Of a stretch of DNA of 64,000 nucleotides, positions 41,900 through 50,318 are shown piece by piece (position 1 is the first letter of the stretch; each line of letters opens with the position of its first letter). The DNA comes from Paenibacillus_AA sp045062745 (lineage in GTDB: Bacteria; Bacillota; Bacilli; Paenibacillales; NBRC-103111): contig NZ_JBJGED010000036.1 in NCBI RefSeq assembly GCF_045062745.1, forward strand, positions 1-64,000. Direction: 5' to 3'. The notes beneath the pieces were generated by a model, which saw only the letters and a list, made by a program, of their open reading frames with translations, had not been told where the DNA came from and made no database searches. Both the position numbers and the translations under genes were made by a program.

Positions 41900-43078
41900 T
41901 CAATACTTGCTTTGCTTATCTAATAAATTGTAAAGAAACTCAATTTTATCTCTAATGTCATAGTGATGATTCCCTACAAAAAAACCAAACTTATCTATAT
42001 ATTCAGAATTATGAAGAGTACCGTGAACCTCTGAATCGAACCATTTGACTACTTCATTCTTTGCAAAGTTCCCTGCTACTATAGGTCTGCAGTCAATTCC
42101 ATTATTTTGCAATACCGAAATAAGATCACCGCGGGTAAATGGTGCATTTTCCTTAATAATTAACGCAAAACCAAACCAACTACTACTTCCTAATTCCTTT
42201 TGGATATCAAAATGCTCATGATTAGAAAAACATTCTTTAAAATGGTCAGCATTTAAACGTCTTTCACTAATAAATTGAGGCAGTTTCTTCAGCTGTTCAA
42301 TTCCTATCGCACCACTCATCTCAACAGGCCTTACATTGTAGCCCGGAAGCACAAACCGAAATGATTCTTCAAATGGATTATTACTCTTAGTTCCACATAC
42401 ATGATTATGCTGGGGTAAATTCCGAGTCCACCCATGGGCTCTTAATGATAATAGAATGTGATATAATTCCTCATCATCAGTTACTACCATACCGCCTTCC
42501 ATTGTAGAGATATGATGACTGAAGAATGAGCTAAATGTCCCCATTATGCCATATGTCCCTGCTTGTTTCTGTTTATAAAGAGCACCTAGAGATTCACAGT
42601 TATCTTCAACAAGAATGATGTCTCGATCACCGATAATGCTACGAATTTGATCGAAATCATTGGGGTTGCCCAGAAGGTTCACTGCCATGATCATTCTAGT
42701 TTTATCGGAGACCGCTTGCTCAAGTGCTTGCAAATCATAATTCAATGTATGAGCATCTATATCTACAAATTTTATTCTGAGACCATATTGATAGAGCGGA
42801 TAATAAGTGGTAGGCCAGGAGACTGCAGGCACAATTACCTCATCACCGCGTTGTAATGGATTTTCTTTACGGTAGAACAACGCTGCCACTACCAATAAAT
42901 TAGCCGAAGATCCAGAGTTAACCATTACACAATAATTACTTCCAACAAATTCAGCAAAATCTAGTTCGAACTCACTTACATATGAGCCCATTGTGTACAT
43001 CCCTGAGTCAATCACTTTATGGATTGCTGCGTGCTCTTCTTTTCCCCACGAACTTGAGGCTAGTGGATACATACTCAT
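41900..43078 (-). CDS. colD: ColD-like GDP-4-keto-6-deoxymannose 3-dehydratase
   Basis: A 392-residue member of the aminotransferase fold in which the Schiff-base Lys is replaced by His: FSSFFSHHISTMEGG, with His at 188 and 189. In Escherichia coli ColD, His188 is the catalytic residue, so length and position agree. VNSGSSANLLVVAAL, VIVPAVSWPTTYYPLYQYGL and VEDNCESLGA are the other family blocks. ColD removes the C3 hydroxyl of GDP-4-keto-6-deoxymannose using PLP and glutamate. RfbH/E1 is the main alternative but is longer and uses a CDP sugar. GGAGGAAAGAAA precedes the ATG; it overlaps colC by 4 bp. Confidence 0.9.
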   Translation of the reverse strand: MSMYPLASSSWGKEEHAAIHKVIDSGMYTMGSYVSEFELDFAEFVGSNYCVMVNSGSSANLLVVAALFYRKENPLQRGDEVIVPAVSWPTTYYPLYQYGLRIKFVDIDAHTLNYDLQALEQAVSDKTRMIMAVNLLGNPNDFDQIRSIIGDRDIILVEDNCESLGALYKQKQAGTYGIMGTFSSFFSHHISTMEGGMVVTDDEELYHILLSLRAHGWTRNLPQHNHVCGTKSNNPFEESFRFVLPGYNVRPVEMSGAIGIEQLKKLPQFISERRLNADHFKECFSNHEHFDIQKELGSSSWFGFALIIKENAPFTRGDLISVLQNNGIDCRPIVAGNFAKNEVVKWFDSEVHGTLHNSEYIDKFGFFVGNHHYDIRDKIEFLYNLLDKQSKY

Positions 43079-44001
43079 TTTCTTTCCTCCCGCATCAAAA
43101 AATGCTCAAAAGTTCGAGTTATCCCATCACTTAACGTAGTGGCTGGTCTCCATCCCCATGCTGTTTGCTTAGTTATATCTACTAATTTCTGCTTCATTCC
43201 CACAGGCTTATCTAAATTATGAATGAAACCTCCCTCAAATCCAATTATCTTCGCTGCTGCTTCATAGTACTCGTTAATTGAGAAATCATAGCCTAGTCCC
43301 ACGTTCATAAGGAATGGCAACGATTCAAAATTTTCAACGCCATGCCAAATACAATCAGCCAAATCTGCTGCGTACATAAACTCTCTACGTGCTTGTCCAT
43401 CGCCCCAGATCTCTACACTAGACTCATTTAGTTGTTTAGCAATATACACTTTTCGTATTACAGCAGGTATTAAATGTGAAGCATCCGGATCAAATTTATC
43501 CCATTTTCCGTATAAATTACAGGGAATCATCGTCTTATAGGAGTAAGTTGGATACTCTTTGTGTATGTAATCGCACAATTTTGCCGTTGCCACTTTGGCA
43601 ATTGCATAGCCCTCATTTGTGGGCTCTAGCTCACCTTTTAGAATATCATCCTCACGAAGCGGATTCTGTGTATTCCTCGGATACATGCATGAACTCCCCA
43701 GATTGATAAGCCTAGTGATCCCTGCTTGATAAGCTGCCCAAACCAAGTTTCTCCCCATGTCCAGGTTATCAAGCAAAAATTTTACAGGTTCACGAAGATT
43801 AGCTTGAATACCCCCTACTTTTCCTGCACAATGAATTATTATATCTGGCTTATGCTTATTCAAATATTGAATAACATTTTCATATAACAACAAATTTAAT
43901 TCATTGCTAGAGGGGCTCAATACATTGTGATCGTGTGCCTTATTATGGTCTAATATATTTCTCCCAACCATTCCTGAAGATCCTGTAACAAGAACTTTCA
44001 T
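43075..44001 (-). CDS. colC: ColC/Fcl-like GDP-sugar epimerase-reductase
   Basis: A protein of about 308 residues. VLVTGSSGMVGRNILDHN binds NADP. HCAGKVGGIQANLREPVKF, NLGSSCMYPRNTQNPLRE and YAIAKVATAKLCDYI are GDP-fucose-synthase family motifs with the Ser-Tyr-Lys triad. In colitose loci this family member (ColC) epimerises C5 and reduces C4 of the ColD product to GDP-L-colitose. The 4-bp overlap with colD supports ColC. It could instead serve as the intact GDP-fucose synthase replacing the broken copy at 29.5 kb. The start is less certain; 12 more codons upstream are in frame. Confidence 0.8.
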   Translation of the reverse strand: MKVLVTGSSGMVGRNILDHNKAHDHNVLSPSSNELNLLLYENVIQYLNKHKPDIIIHCAGKVGGIQANLREPVKFLLDNLDMGRNLVWAAYQAGITRLINLGSSCMYPRNTQNPLREDDILKGELEPTNEGYAIAKVATAKLCDYIHKEYPTYSYKTMIPCNLYGKWDKFDPDASHLIPAVIRKVYIAKQLNESSVEIWGDGQARREFMYAADLADCIWHGVENFESLPFLMNVGLGYDFSINEYYEAAAKIIGFEGGFIHNLDKPVGMKQKLVDITKQTAWGWRPATTLSDGITRTFEHFLMREERK

Positions 44002-44052
44002 TATTATTTTCACACTCTCATTTTTGAATATTTTCAACTAATGACCTAATTT

Positions 44053-44061
44053 AGTATAACA
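44053..44061 (-). promoter_or_regulatory. Extended -10 element for colC-colD
   Basis: TGTTATACT on the minus strand (extended -10, hexamer 5 of 6) lies about 50 nt upstream of the colC ATG. No good -35 was seen. Confidence 0.35.
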
Positions 44062-44232
44062 AAAACCTCCTTAGTTGAGAAGGAACTTGGGATATGTTAA
44101 AAGGAGGAATTGGATAAGTCCGAGATCCCCGTCAATGGAGCAAATGTGTCGCTAATACTGCGTACAAAAATACACCGGGAGGTCACCCCATTTGTATCGG
44201 CTTAAGCCAATTCAGTATTTCATCCATTGTCA

Positions 44233-44950
44233 CTACTCGCACAACACGGCATTGGTGGTGTTGACCCCGTACAAATCGCAAGGAACTGAAATGGCTCCTG
44301 CCGGAGGATCTGACTGATTAAGACTGTTGCTTTGCCGTTCCCAGAAAAGCCAAGTCGTTCCCGCAGTCACGCGCTCAGTGCTGCAATTACATGCGGAAGT
44401 TGGTGGCGACGACCAAAGCAATAATGCATATCCGGGACAATGAGTCGTGTCGGTACGCCGCCCAAGCGGTGAGACAGATCCTGTAGCCCGTGCTCCATGC
44501 ACTCCGCGGTCTCTCCGCCGAAGAGCTGCATGTAACCAGCGTTGCTGCAGGGGAAACTGACACACAGGAACTTGTACATTCACTTCTCGCCGCTAGCGTC
44601 GTAAAAAGTCAGCTTCCCCGAAGTCCACTTGCGCTTCGCTCGGCGTCCAGTCCAGCTCAAGCATACCTTCTTGGTGCCGGTATTCCCGCATTCTCTTCAC
44701 AGCGCCGGACTATCGGATACGAAGCGTCTAAACACTCTGCTATTTGCCGCTTTTGAATGCGCATCGCGGTACGGCGCTGCTTTAGCGGTTCTTACGGTTC
44801 ACTTCCAGCCAGAATGAGCGGCTTGAAGGGGTCCAGCTTGAATGGTAGTTCTTCTTTCTGGGCTTTGGGCCTCTCTTGAAATCCTTCTTCAGCTACGTAC
44901 TTGCTAACCAAACGAGGCACGGTTTCAGGATATGCGACGCCGGGCAATTT
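44233..44950 (-). pseudogene. IS21-family transposase (istA) remnant
   Basis: On the minus strand several frames carry pieces of an IstA protein. Upstream there is a degenerate helix-turn-helix portion (AYPETVPRLVSKYVAEEGF). Further on comes YKFLCVSFPCSNAGYMQLF, then CMEHGLQDLSHRLGGVPTRL and IVPDM, matching the integrase-core region with its Asp. Several stops and frame changes make it inactive. The stretch 44038-44232 has no gene I can see apart from the colC leader. Confidence 0.55.
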
Positions 44951-44978
44951 GAGTTAATCGGTGCTCTGCCAAGCGCAT

Positions 44979-45018
44979 AAAAAGTAGAGCCGCTTCTGAG
45001 CAAGCGGCTCTACTTTTT
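44979..45018. terminator. Strong bidirectional terminator
   Basis: A 17-bp perfect stem (AAAAAGTAGAGCCGCTT / AAGCGGCTCTACTTTTT) with a 6-nt loop. It lies 18 bp past the end of the gene at 45037-45402 and ends that minus-strand unit. Confidence 0.9.
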
Positions 45019-45036
45019 AGTATTCCAAAAATCACG

Positions 45037-45402
45037 CTAGCCTCGGAAGTACACTGAAGCATTGAGGATGCCTAATTGAACGTTAAAGGGAATCAGTAGC
45101 TCCCCATCCGTCCAATTGGAATGTTTCTTGAAGACAGCAATCACCAGATTGCGGAATGAATATTGTTGCTTATTTGAAAGTCCAATAGATCCGCTATTAA
45201 AAGGTTCCTGCCGTTCATCACTTGAGATAGTTCTTATGCTGAAGGCTACAACTTCATTTTGACGCAGTTGAATAAACAGATTCCCTGAGCCTGTATTAGA
45301 TAAATCACTACTCAACTCATCGAATACTTCTATAAGCTTTTTCTCAAGCGATGATAGTTCGATTTGGTACCCCGCCTTTGTATAGAATGGATCACAAGGC
45401 AA
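45037..45402 (-). CDS. Hypothetical protein
   Basis: I do not recognise this protein of about 121 residues. It has no signal peptide or membrane segment. It contains the phrases IQLRQNEVVAFSIRTISSDE and PFNVQLGILNASVYFRG, with a predicted beta-strand character. The only start is a TTG with no clear ribosome site, 9 bp after the stalk-domain gene and in another frame. It may be translated by coupling, or be the C-terminal part of the neighbour separated by a frameshift. Confidence 0.5.
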   Translation of the reverse strand: MPCDPFYTKAGYQIELSSLEKKLIEVFDELSSDLSNTGSGNLFIQLRQNEVVAFSIRTISSDERQEPFNSGSIGLSNKQQYSFRNLVIAVFKKHSNWTDGELLIPFNVQLGILNASVYFRG

Positions 45403-45410
45403 TTATTCGT

Positions 45411-46394
45411 TTATAACCCTGCCGCAGCCTTCGCTGCAGCTTTCTGAGCTTCATATTCTTGTTTATATTCGGAGATAATACTAATGCTATATTCGTTGTT
45501 CCTCAATACACTTTCGAAATCGTTCATAATATTATTGAATCTACTATTAAACTCCTCTAACTTGGCAGAACCTTGTGCTTTTAGTGCCAACTTCTGCTCA
45601 GGGGTTGCCGATAGGGAAGAGAGTAAGAGATTTAAAAAATAACTTTCCGCTTCAGTTTTCAATGCAGCAATCTTAGCATCTGCCGAAGCCTTCAAGCTGT
45701 CATAAGATGGCTTCGATACCACCACTCCACCTACCCCGCCTCCACCTGGAACTATTACTGGAGTAGGAGTACTTGTAGGCTTAGCTATGGGCTGTGGGTT
45801 TGGTTTAGGTTCAGGTTTGCTAACCACCTCTTGAGTAGTTGCAGACACCGTGTAAGTGACAGGGTCCCAGTCTATTTTTTTACCTATCGACTCGCTGAAG
45901 AATCTCATAGGGACATATAGGGTATTCTCATAGATCAGACCAGGCAGATCCTTAGCCGGCTGCTTAAGTTGATTGTCAAATACGTAATTGATTGTCTTAA
46001 AATAAGCTTCAATCTGATTAGGATCCTGGACTATATCAGCTTTCGAATTATTGATACTCTCACGTACTTCCCGATTAAGTCGATAATCTTGAATTTCCAC
46101 CTGTTGCTGCTTTGTCGGAGCTCCGACGGACACCGTATAGGTTTCTTGGTCCCACTCTACTCCCTTATTGAGGGCATATGAGATAAAACGCAACGGCACA
46201 TAGGTACTTCCTTCATAGATAAATCCACGTTGGTCCTCAGGCGGAGTCAACTCTTGACTATCAAATACGAAATGCATGGATGGATAGTAAACTGAAATAG
46301 CCACGGATTGTTGAGTTGCTGTTACATGTATTCCCGAAAGCAAAAGTGACCCTATCGTAAAAGTAGAAAGAAAACTTATTTTTTTTGTGTTCAT
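45411..46394 (-). CDS. Secreted stalk-domain protein (copper amine oxidase N-terminal-like)
   Basis: A protein of about 327 residues. A signal peptide (KKISFLSTFTIGSLLLSG) is followed by two copper-amine-oxidase-N-like stalk repeats. Repeat 1 has RGFIYEGSTYVPLRFISYALNKGVEWD, and repeat 2 has PGLIYENTLYVPMRFFSESIGKKIDWD. A Pro-rich linker (PKPNPQPIAKPTSTPTPV) and a Gly-rich turn lead to a C-terminal helical region rich in Ala and Lys. These stalk domains are common in Paenibacillus surface proteins and are thought to bind wall or carbohydrate; they are not oxidases. AGGA lies 8 nt before the ATG. Confidence 0.82.
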   Translation of the reverse strand: MNTKKISFLSTFTIGSLLLSGIHVTATQQSVAISVYYPSMHFVFDSQELTPPEDQRGFIYEGSTYVPLRFISYALNKGVEWDQETYTVSVGAPTKQQQVEIQDYRLNREVRESINNSKADIVQDPNQIEAYFKTINYVFDNQLKQPAKDLPGLIYENTLYVPMRFFSESIGKKIDWDPVTYTVSATTQEVVSKPEPKPNPQPIAKPTSTPTPVIVPGGGGVGGVVVSKPSYDSLKASADAKIAALKTEAESYFLNLLLSSLSATPEQKLALKAQGSAKLEEFNSRFNNIMNDFESVLRNNEYSISIISEYKQEYEAQKAAAKAAAGL

Positions 46395-46532
46395 ACTGCA
46401 CTTCCTCGCTCCCATAAATAAATCTTTTCTTATATTAATTATAATATAAGATTAGAAATAAACAATGGATAATCGGAACTATCAGCATTAGAAGTATTAA
46501 CACTAATTTTGTTACATTGGAATTTCGGAATT

Positions 46533-47198
46533 TTATCTATCACTATACTCCTTTTGACTATCAGAATAGTTCTTCCCTTGACTTAAGCCAAGTTTAGTTG
46601 CAATAGCAATAAGTTCATTATACTCCTCTTCTGTAAGTTTCTTAAGAATAATTTCCTTAGCTTGCTTCTTCTCTTCCGAAGTAACACCATTATCACTCAT
46701 TCTGACAAAGAGAGTAATATCAGAGGAACTCAGCTTTTTGAGCAGAACCGACATTACTTTTGCTTTATCCTTCAACGTAATATTTTCTTGCGCAAAGTTC
46801 ACCTCATCAGTTGTGATATTACCATCGGAGCCCGCTTTTTCGGCCTGAGCAACACTTCGGAAATTCTGATTTGAATCTGGGGTGCTTGTTGGAGATAATT
46901 CTCCACTTGATTTTGGCTCTTGTGAGTCCGGGATTGCTTCTGTTTGAGACGTTCCTAAGGAATATGAAAATGGAGATGGAGATAAAGGGCTACTATTTTG
47001 TGAATCTGATGAACTTGTTGCTTGCTGTGTACTATTCTCCACTGGTAAAGCAGCACTGTTCTTGCCTTCAATAGATGCAACAATTGATCGGTAGAAATAG
47101 TCTGTTAAATAGTTCAATGTTACAAAAAAAACCATGATCATTGTTATAACACTGCAGAGAGTCCAATAAATATGTTTCTTTTTTATTCTCGTTCTCAT
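46533..47198 (-). CDS. Membrane-anchored hypothetical protein with Ser/Pro-rich linker
   Basis: A protein of about 221 residues. The N-terminus has a basic stretch and one membrane helix (IYWTLCSVITMIMVFFVTLNYL). Residues 45-120 are Ser/Thr/Pro/Gln-rich and probably unstructured outside the cell. The C-terminal 90 residues are charged and helical (KAKVMSVLLKKLSSSDITLFVRM; EEKKQAKEIILKKLTEEEYNELI). No known family is evident. The position next to the stalk-domain gene and a polysaccharide operon suggests a surface role, but function is unknown. Confidence 0.6.
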   Translation of the reverse strand: MRTRIKKKHIYWTLCSVITMIMVFFVTLNYLTDYFYRSIVASIEGKNSAALPVENSTQQATSSSDSQNSSPLSPSPFSYSLGTSQTEAIPDSQEPKSSGELSPTSTPDSNQNFRSVAQAEKAGSDGNITTDEVNFAQENITLKDKAKVMSVLLKKLSSSDITLFVRMSDNGVTSEEKKQAKEIILKKLTEEEYNELIAIATKLGLSQGKNYSDSQKEYSDR

Positions 47199-47281
47199 AC
47201 ACCATCTCACCAATAGAATGGATTCTTATATATTACTTTTCTCTTGTTATATTATATAACGTGAAACTAATATATCCGTAA

Positions 47282-47902
47282 TTATCCACCTCTTGAATAG
47301 ATTAGTATTTTTCTACCATAATTATAAGGTTTCGAAGTATAAGTTAATTTAAAAGTTGAAGGGAGTATTGTATCAAAATCGTGTATAAATTTGTAATTCG
47401 GGACGTCATCTACAATGATATTATTTATATTATTATTATTACATATTTTTGCGAAAGAGTCTCTTAAACTTTGACTATCAATGCTTTGAGTAAAGTTAAC
47501 TGCTATCAAATATTCTATATCTAGATTTTGAATATCCTCGAATGTCCCTAATCTATATACTACTTTAGGATTTTTATTACTTTGATCCATTTTTATTGCA
47601 GCTTGAATTACCCGAGGACTTATATCAAGACCATATCTAGCATTACATCTTATATTACTTATTATCTCGCCTAACCCACAGCCTATTTCAACAACTACGG
47701 TACCCATAGATATCCTATCATTAATATATTTTATTAAATCTAATGTATATGGCCTAAACTCTTTAGGGGAAGTATGCCATTCTTCAAAATTGTATTTTTT
47801 TCTTAATTTTTTTAGATGTATCATCCTAAATAAGCCTTTTCCAAAGCCCCAGAGATAATTATATTCATATAATTCATATATTTTTAGAATAACTTTAAGC
47901 AA
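47282..47902 (-). CDS. Class I SAM-dependent methyltransferase-like protein
   Basis: A 206-residue protein. VVVEIGCGLGEIISNIRC is AdoMet motif I and RYGLDISPRVIQAAIKMD is the following acidic block. The N-terminal 50 residues are basic and aromatic, and the ribosome site precedes a TTG. It is the last gene of the second polysaccharide operon. It could methylate a sugar of the repeat unit; the acceptor is unknown. Confidence 0.75.
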   Translation of the reverse strand: MLKVILKIYELYEYNYLWGFGKGLFRMIHLKKLRKKYNFEEWHTSPKEFRPYTLDLIKYINDRISMGTVVVEIGCGLGEIISNIRCNARYGLDISPRVIQAAIKMDQSNKNPKVVYRLGTFEDIQNLDIEYLIAVNFTQSIDSQSLRDSFAKICNNNNINNIIVDDVPNYKFIHDFDTILPSTFKLTYTSKPYNYGRKILIYSRGG

Positions 47903-47997
47903 TCATTTACACCACTCTTTCTTACATATTATCGATTATAGTAACCATTATTAGTTTACTAAACAGCTATTTCATCGGTTTGAATTTGACACTTTTT

Positions 47998-48741
47998 CTA
48001 CTTATACTTCTTTTTATTAAAAGTGCGAAATAATTTAAGCGAATATTTTATAATTGTGCCAGTTGGAATATTCGAGATACTCGGAAATAGTCTTTCCGCT
48101 TCTGTGAATTTTATAACATGATTTTGATACCTCTTTAAGAATCCCTCAAGTTTTTCAAAGCCATCATTATCCATATTATTCAAATGGAGGCAAAATGTAT
48201 ACACACCGTATTTCATTTTCCTTGGACTTGCAAATAGTTGGGGAACAAAAAGAATCTCCTTGTATAAGTAAGGAAATAATCCATAGCCATCTGTTATTTT
48301 TAAGATACCAATTTGTTTTAAAGCTATTAAAGTATTATTATCGAACGAATGTGCAGGCGCCATAAAAGCAACTGCCTCAATATTGTTTTTTTCTAGTATC
48401 TCTTTCCCCATAGTAAGTTTTAAAAGTTGTTGATCAAATGGAACACCAGCAAATTCACTAAATCTATTTATACCCAGAATTCCTGCGCAGTTAGTTGAAA
48501 ATTTATGTTGATACCCGTGTAATGCTATTTCCCATCCACGATCTTGGACAGATTGAATCTCATTCCAAAAGTTTCCCGCACACAGTGGAAATTTTTTTAA
48601 TTCTGGATCCTGATTGTCAGGTATTACACCTAAGATAGGTTTGACATTATATTTTACGAGAATATCCTTTACTCGGAAGTAATTTTCCCAATTCATATTA
48701 GGAGCAATATCATCGAACCTAAAAATATATCTATCGATCAT
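47998..48741 (-). CDS. DUF2334 polysaccharide deacetylase-like protein
   Basis: A 247-residue protein with the carbohydrate esterase 4-like NodB fold. YIFRFDDIAPNMNW has the metal-binding Asp pair, and EIALHGYQHKF holds the His-x4-5-His metal site. AFMAPAHSFD follows as the Arg/His block. It is expected to deacetylate a glycan or to act on a lipid-linked intermediate. GGAG lies 6 nt before the ATG. Confidence 0.82.
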   Translation of the reverse strand: MIDRYIFRFDDIAPNMNWENYFRVKDILVKYNVKPILGVIPDNQDPELKKFPLCAGNFWNEIQSVQDRGWEIALHGYQHKFSTNCAGILGINRFSEFAGVPFDQQLLKLTMGKEILEKNNIEAVAFMAPAHSFDNNTLIALKQIGILKITDGYGLFPYLYKEILFVPQLFASPRKMKYGVYTFCLHLNNMDNDGFEKLEGFLKRYQNHVIKFTEAERLFPSISNIPTGTIIKYSLKLFRTFNKKKYK

Positions 48742-48797
48742 ACTATTCTCCGATCCAATTAATTTACACAAAATCCACACTTACTAGGGATAAGTGC

Positions 48798-50318
48798 TTA
48801 GATCAGCAATTTTTTACGAATTTTATGAAAAAAGATACTTATATATCCCATTACTACTTTCAACGCTTTGGCTTCAACAATCGAGAATAATGATAGATAA
48901 CCTCCTCCTATACATATCAGAAATACGACAAATACAACTCCAAAATCAAAATAGGATGTAATAGTATATTTAAAACAATTAGCAAGATAAACAATTACAC
49001 TACCTAATATCAAATTAATAAACCAACGTCTTACTGGAATTATCCAACTTCTACGTAATAAGTACTTATTGGAATATCTTATTACAGCAATTGTGTAGAA
49101 TAGCATTGCAATTATTGTCGCTATCAAAACTCCGTATATGCCGTATTTCCTAACTAATAGTATTGAAAGAGATATATTCAGAATAGCTTCAAAAATAGCG
49201 TACCACTTTAGTTGATTAAAGTGCCCCGCTATACTTGCGACAATTAAAGAAGGCTCTCTAAGACTTTCTAAAAGTCTTATTGACACAAATAATAATGGTA
49301 ACCAAGGATCAACATAATTAATATCAGTAATGTCAGCTGTGTATAACTTAATAAAGGGCAGCATTAAAATATAAGCAATTATCATAACTGTAAACATTAA
49401 ATAGGTATACAATGCTTCAAAAGAGTCAAATAACATCTTAAATCTTAATTTATCCTCAACAAATAAATGCCCAAATCCTGCTGTAAGACTTTCAGAAAAC
49501 ATCTTTGGTATAAATAAAACTTGGATACAGATAATATTGTATACTGTGTAAAGACTTACTAATTTTAAATTGCAAAAAATAGTTAAGATTAATATATCTA
49601 CATTATTAATAATAACTGATAGAACCTGTTGAATTAGCACCGCACTTTTTTTTGAGATAGCTGAAAAATCAGGAGTCACTGACAAATCTAGAAATTTGTA
49701 ATTCTTTTTTACATAACTAACAATAAATAATATGCGTAATGTTGTTAGTATCAAAACGGAGAACAAAACAAATACAATACTAAATTCAAAAATAATCAAT
49801 AATACTTTAATTATACTAGACAATACAGATAAAATGGTGGAAGAAACAACCAGAATATAACTTTTATTGTCAGCTAAAAGAAGAACATTATAAATACCTT
49901 TAAAATAGTATTCAATGAATGATGTTAATGCTATAGTTAACACGATAGCAACAACCAACCAATAATTAATTCCTGTTTTTACTAATACTGGATAAAGGAG
50001 TGCAATAGTGGTTACACACACTAAATAAACAATACTTGTCTTTTTGTAGAATTTAGAAGTAGCTGCTAAAATCCCATTAATTTTTGTTTTATTTTTCTTT
50101 GCAATTGCACTATATAACGCTTGAACTGATGCCCCCCCAACACCTGCCTCTAGCAGATTTACATATACAAAAATCCCTATTAATGAAGTGACCAATCCAT
50201 TAATCTCGGAACCATAATAGTCAATTATTAATTTTGGTATTAGTATTCCAAGAACAGCAGTAATTAATTTGCCGAATAAATTGGATATTATATTAAATAA
50301 AGCAATATTTGTTTTCAA
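48798..50318 (-). CDS. Oligosaccharide flippase (Wzx-like)
   Basis: A 506-residue protein with about 14 hydrophobic helices and a start typical of polysaccharide exporters (NIISNLFGKLITAVLGILIPKLIIDYYGSEINGLVTS). It likely moves lipid-linked repeat units of the second assembly system across the membrane. The start is TTG with AGGGAG upstream, overlapping the polymerase stop by 4 bp. Confidence 0.85.
   Translation of the reverse strand: MKTNIALFNIISNLFGKLITAVLGILIPKLIIDYYGSEINGLVTSLIGIFVYVNLLEAGVGGASVQALYSAIAKKNKTKINGILAATSKFYKKTSIVYLVCVTTIALLYPVLVKTGINYWLVVAIVLTIALTSFIEYYFKGIYNVLLLADNKSYILVVSSTILSVLSSIIKVLLIIFEFSIVFVLFSVLILTTLRILFIVSYVKKNYKFLDLSVTPDFSAISKKSAVLIQQVLSVIINNVDILILTIFCNLKLVSLYTVYNIICIQVLFIPKMFSESLTAGFGHLFVEDKLRFKMLFDSFEALYTYLMFTVMIIAYILMLPFIKLYTADITDINYVDPWLPLLFVSIRLLESLREPSLIVASIAGHFNQLKWYAIFEAILNISLSILLVRKYGIYGVLIATIIAMLFYTIAVIRYSNKYLLRRSWIIPVRRWFINLILGSVIVYLANCFKYTITSYFDFGVVFVVFLICIGGGYLSLFSIVEAKALKVVMGYISIFFHKIRKKLLI

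Noticed and set aside
41900..43078. Perosamine synthase or ordinary sugar aminotransferase
   Set aside because: The Schiff-base lysine is replaced by histidine (188/189), which excludes ordinary transamination chemistry.
44233..44583. Intact small gene in the 44-kb gap
   Set aside because: The frame matches only part of an IS21 transposase and is interrupted; it is a remnant.
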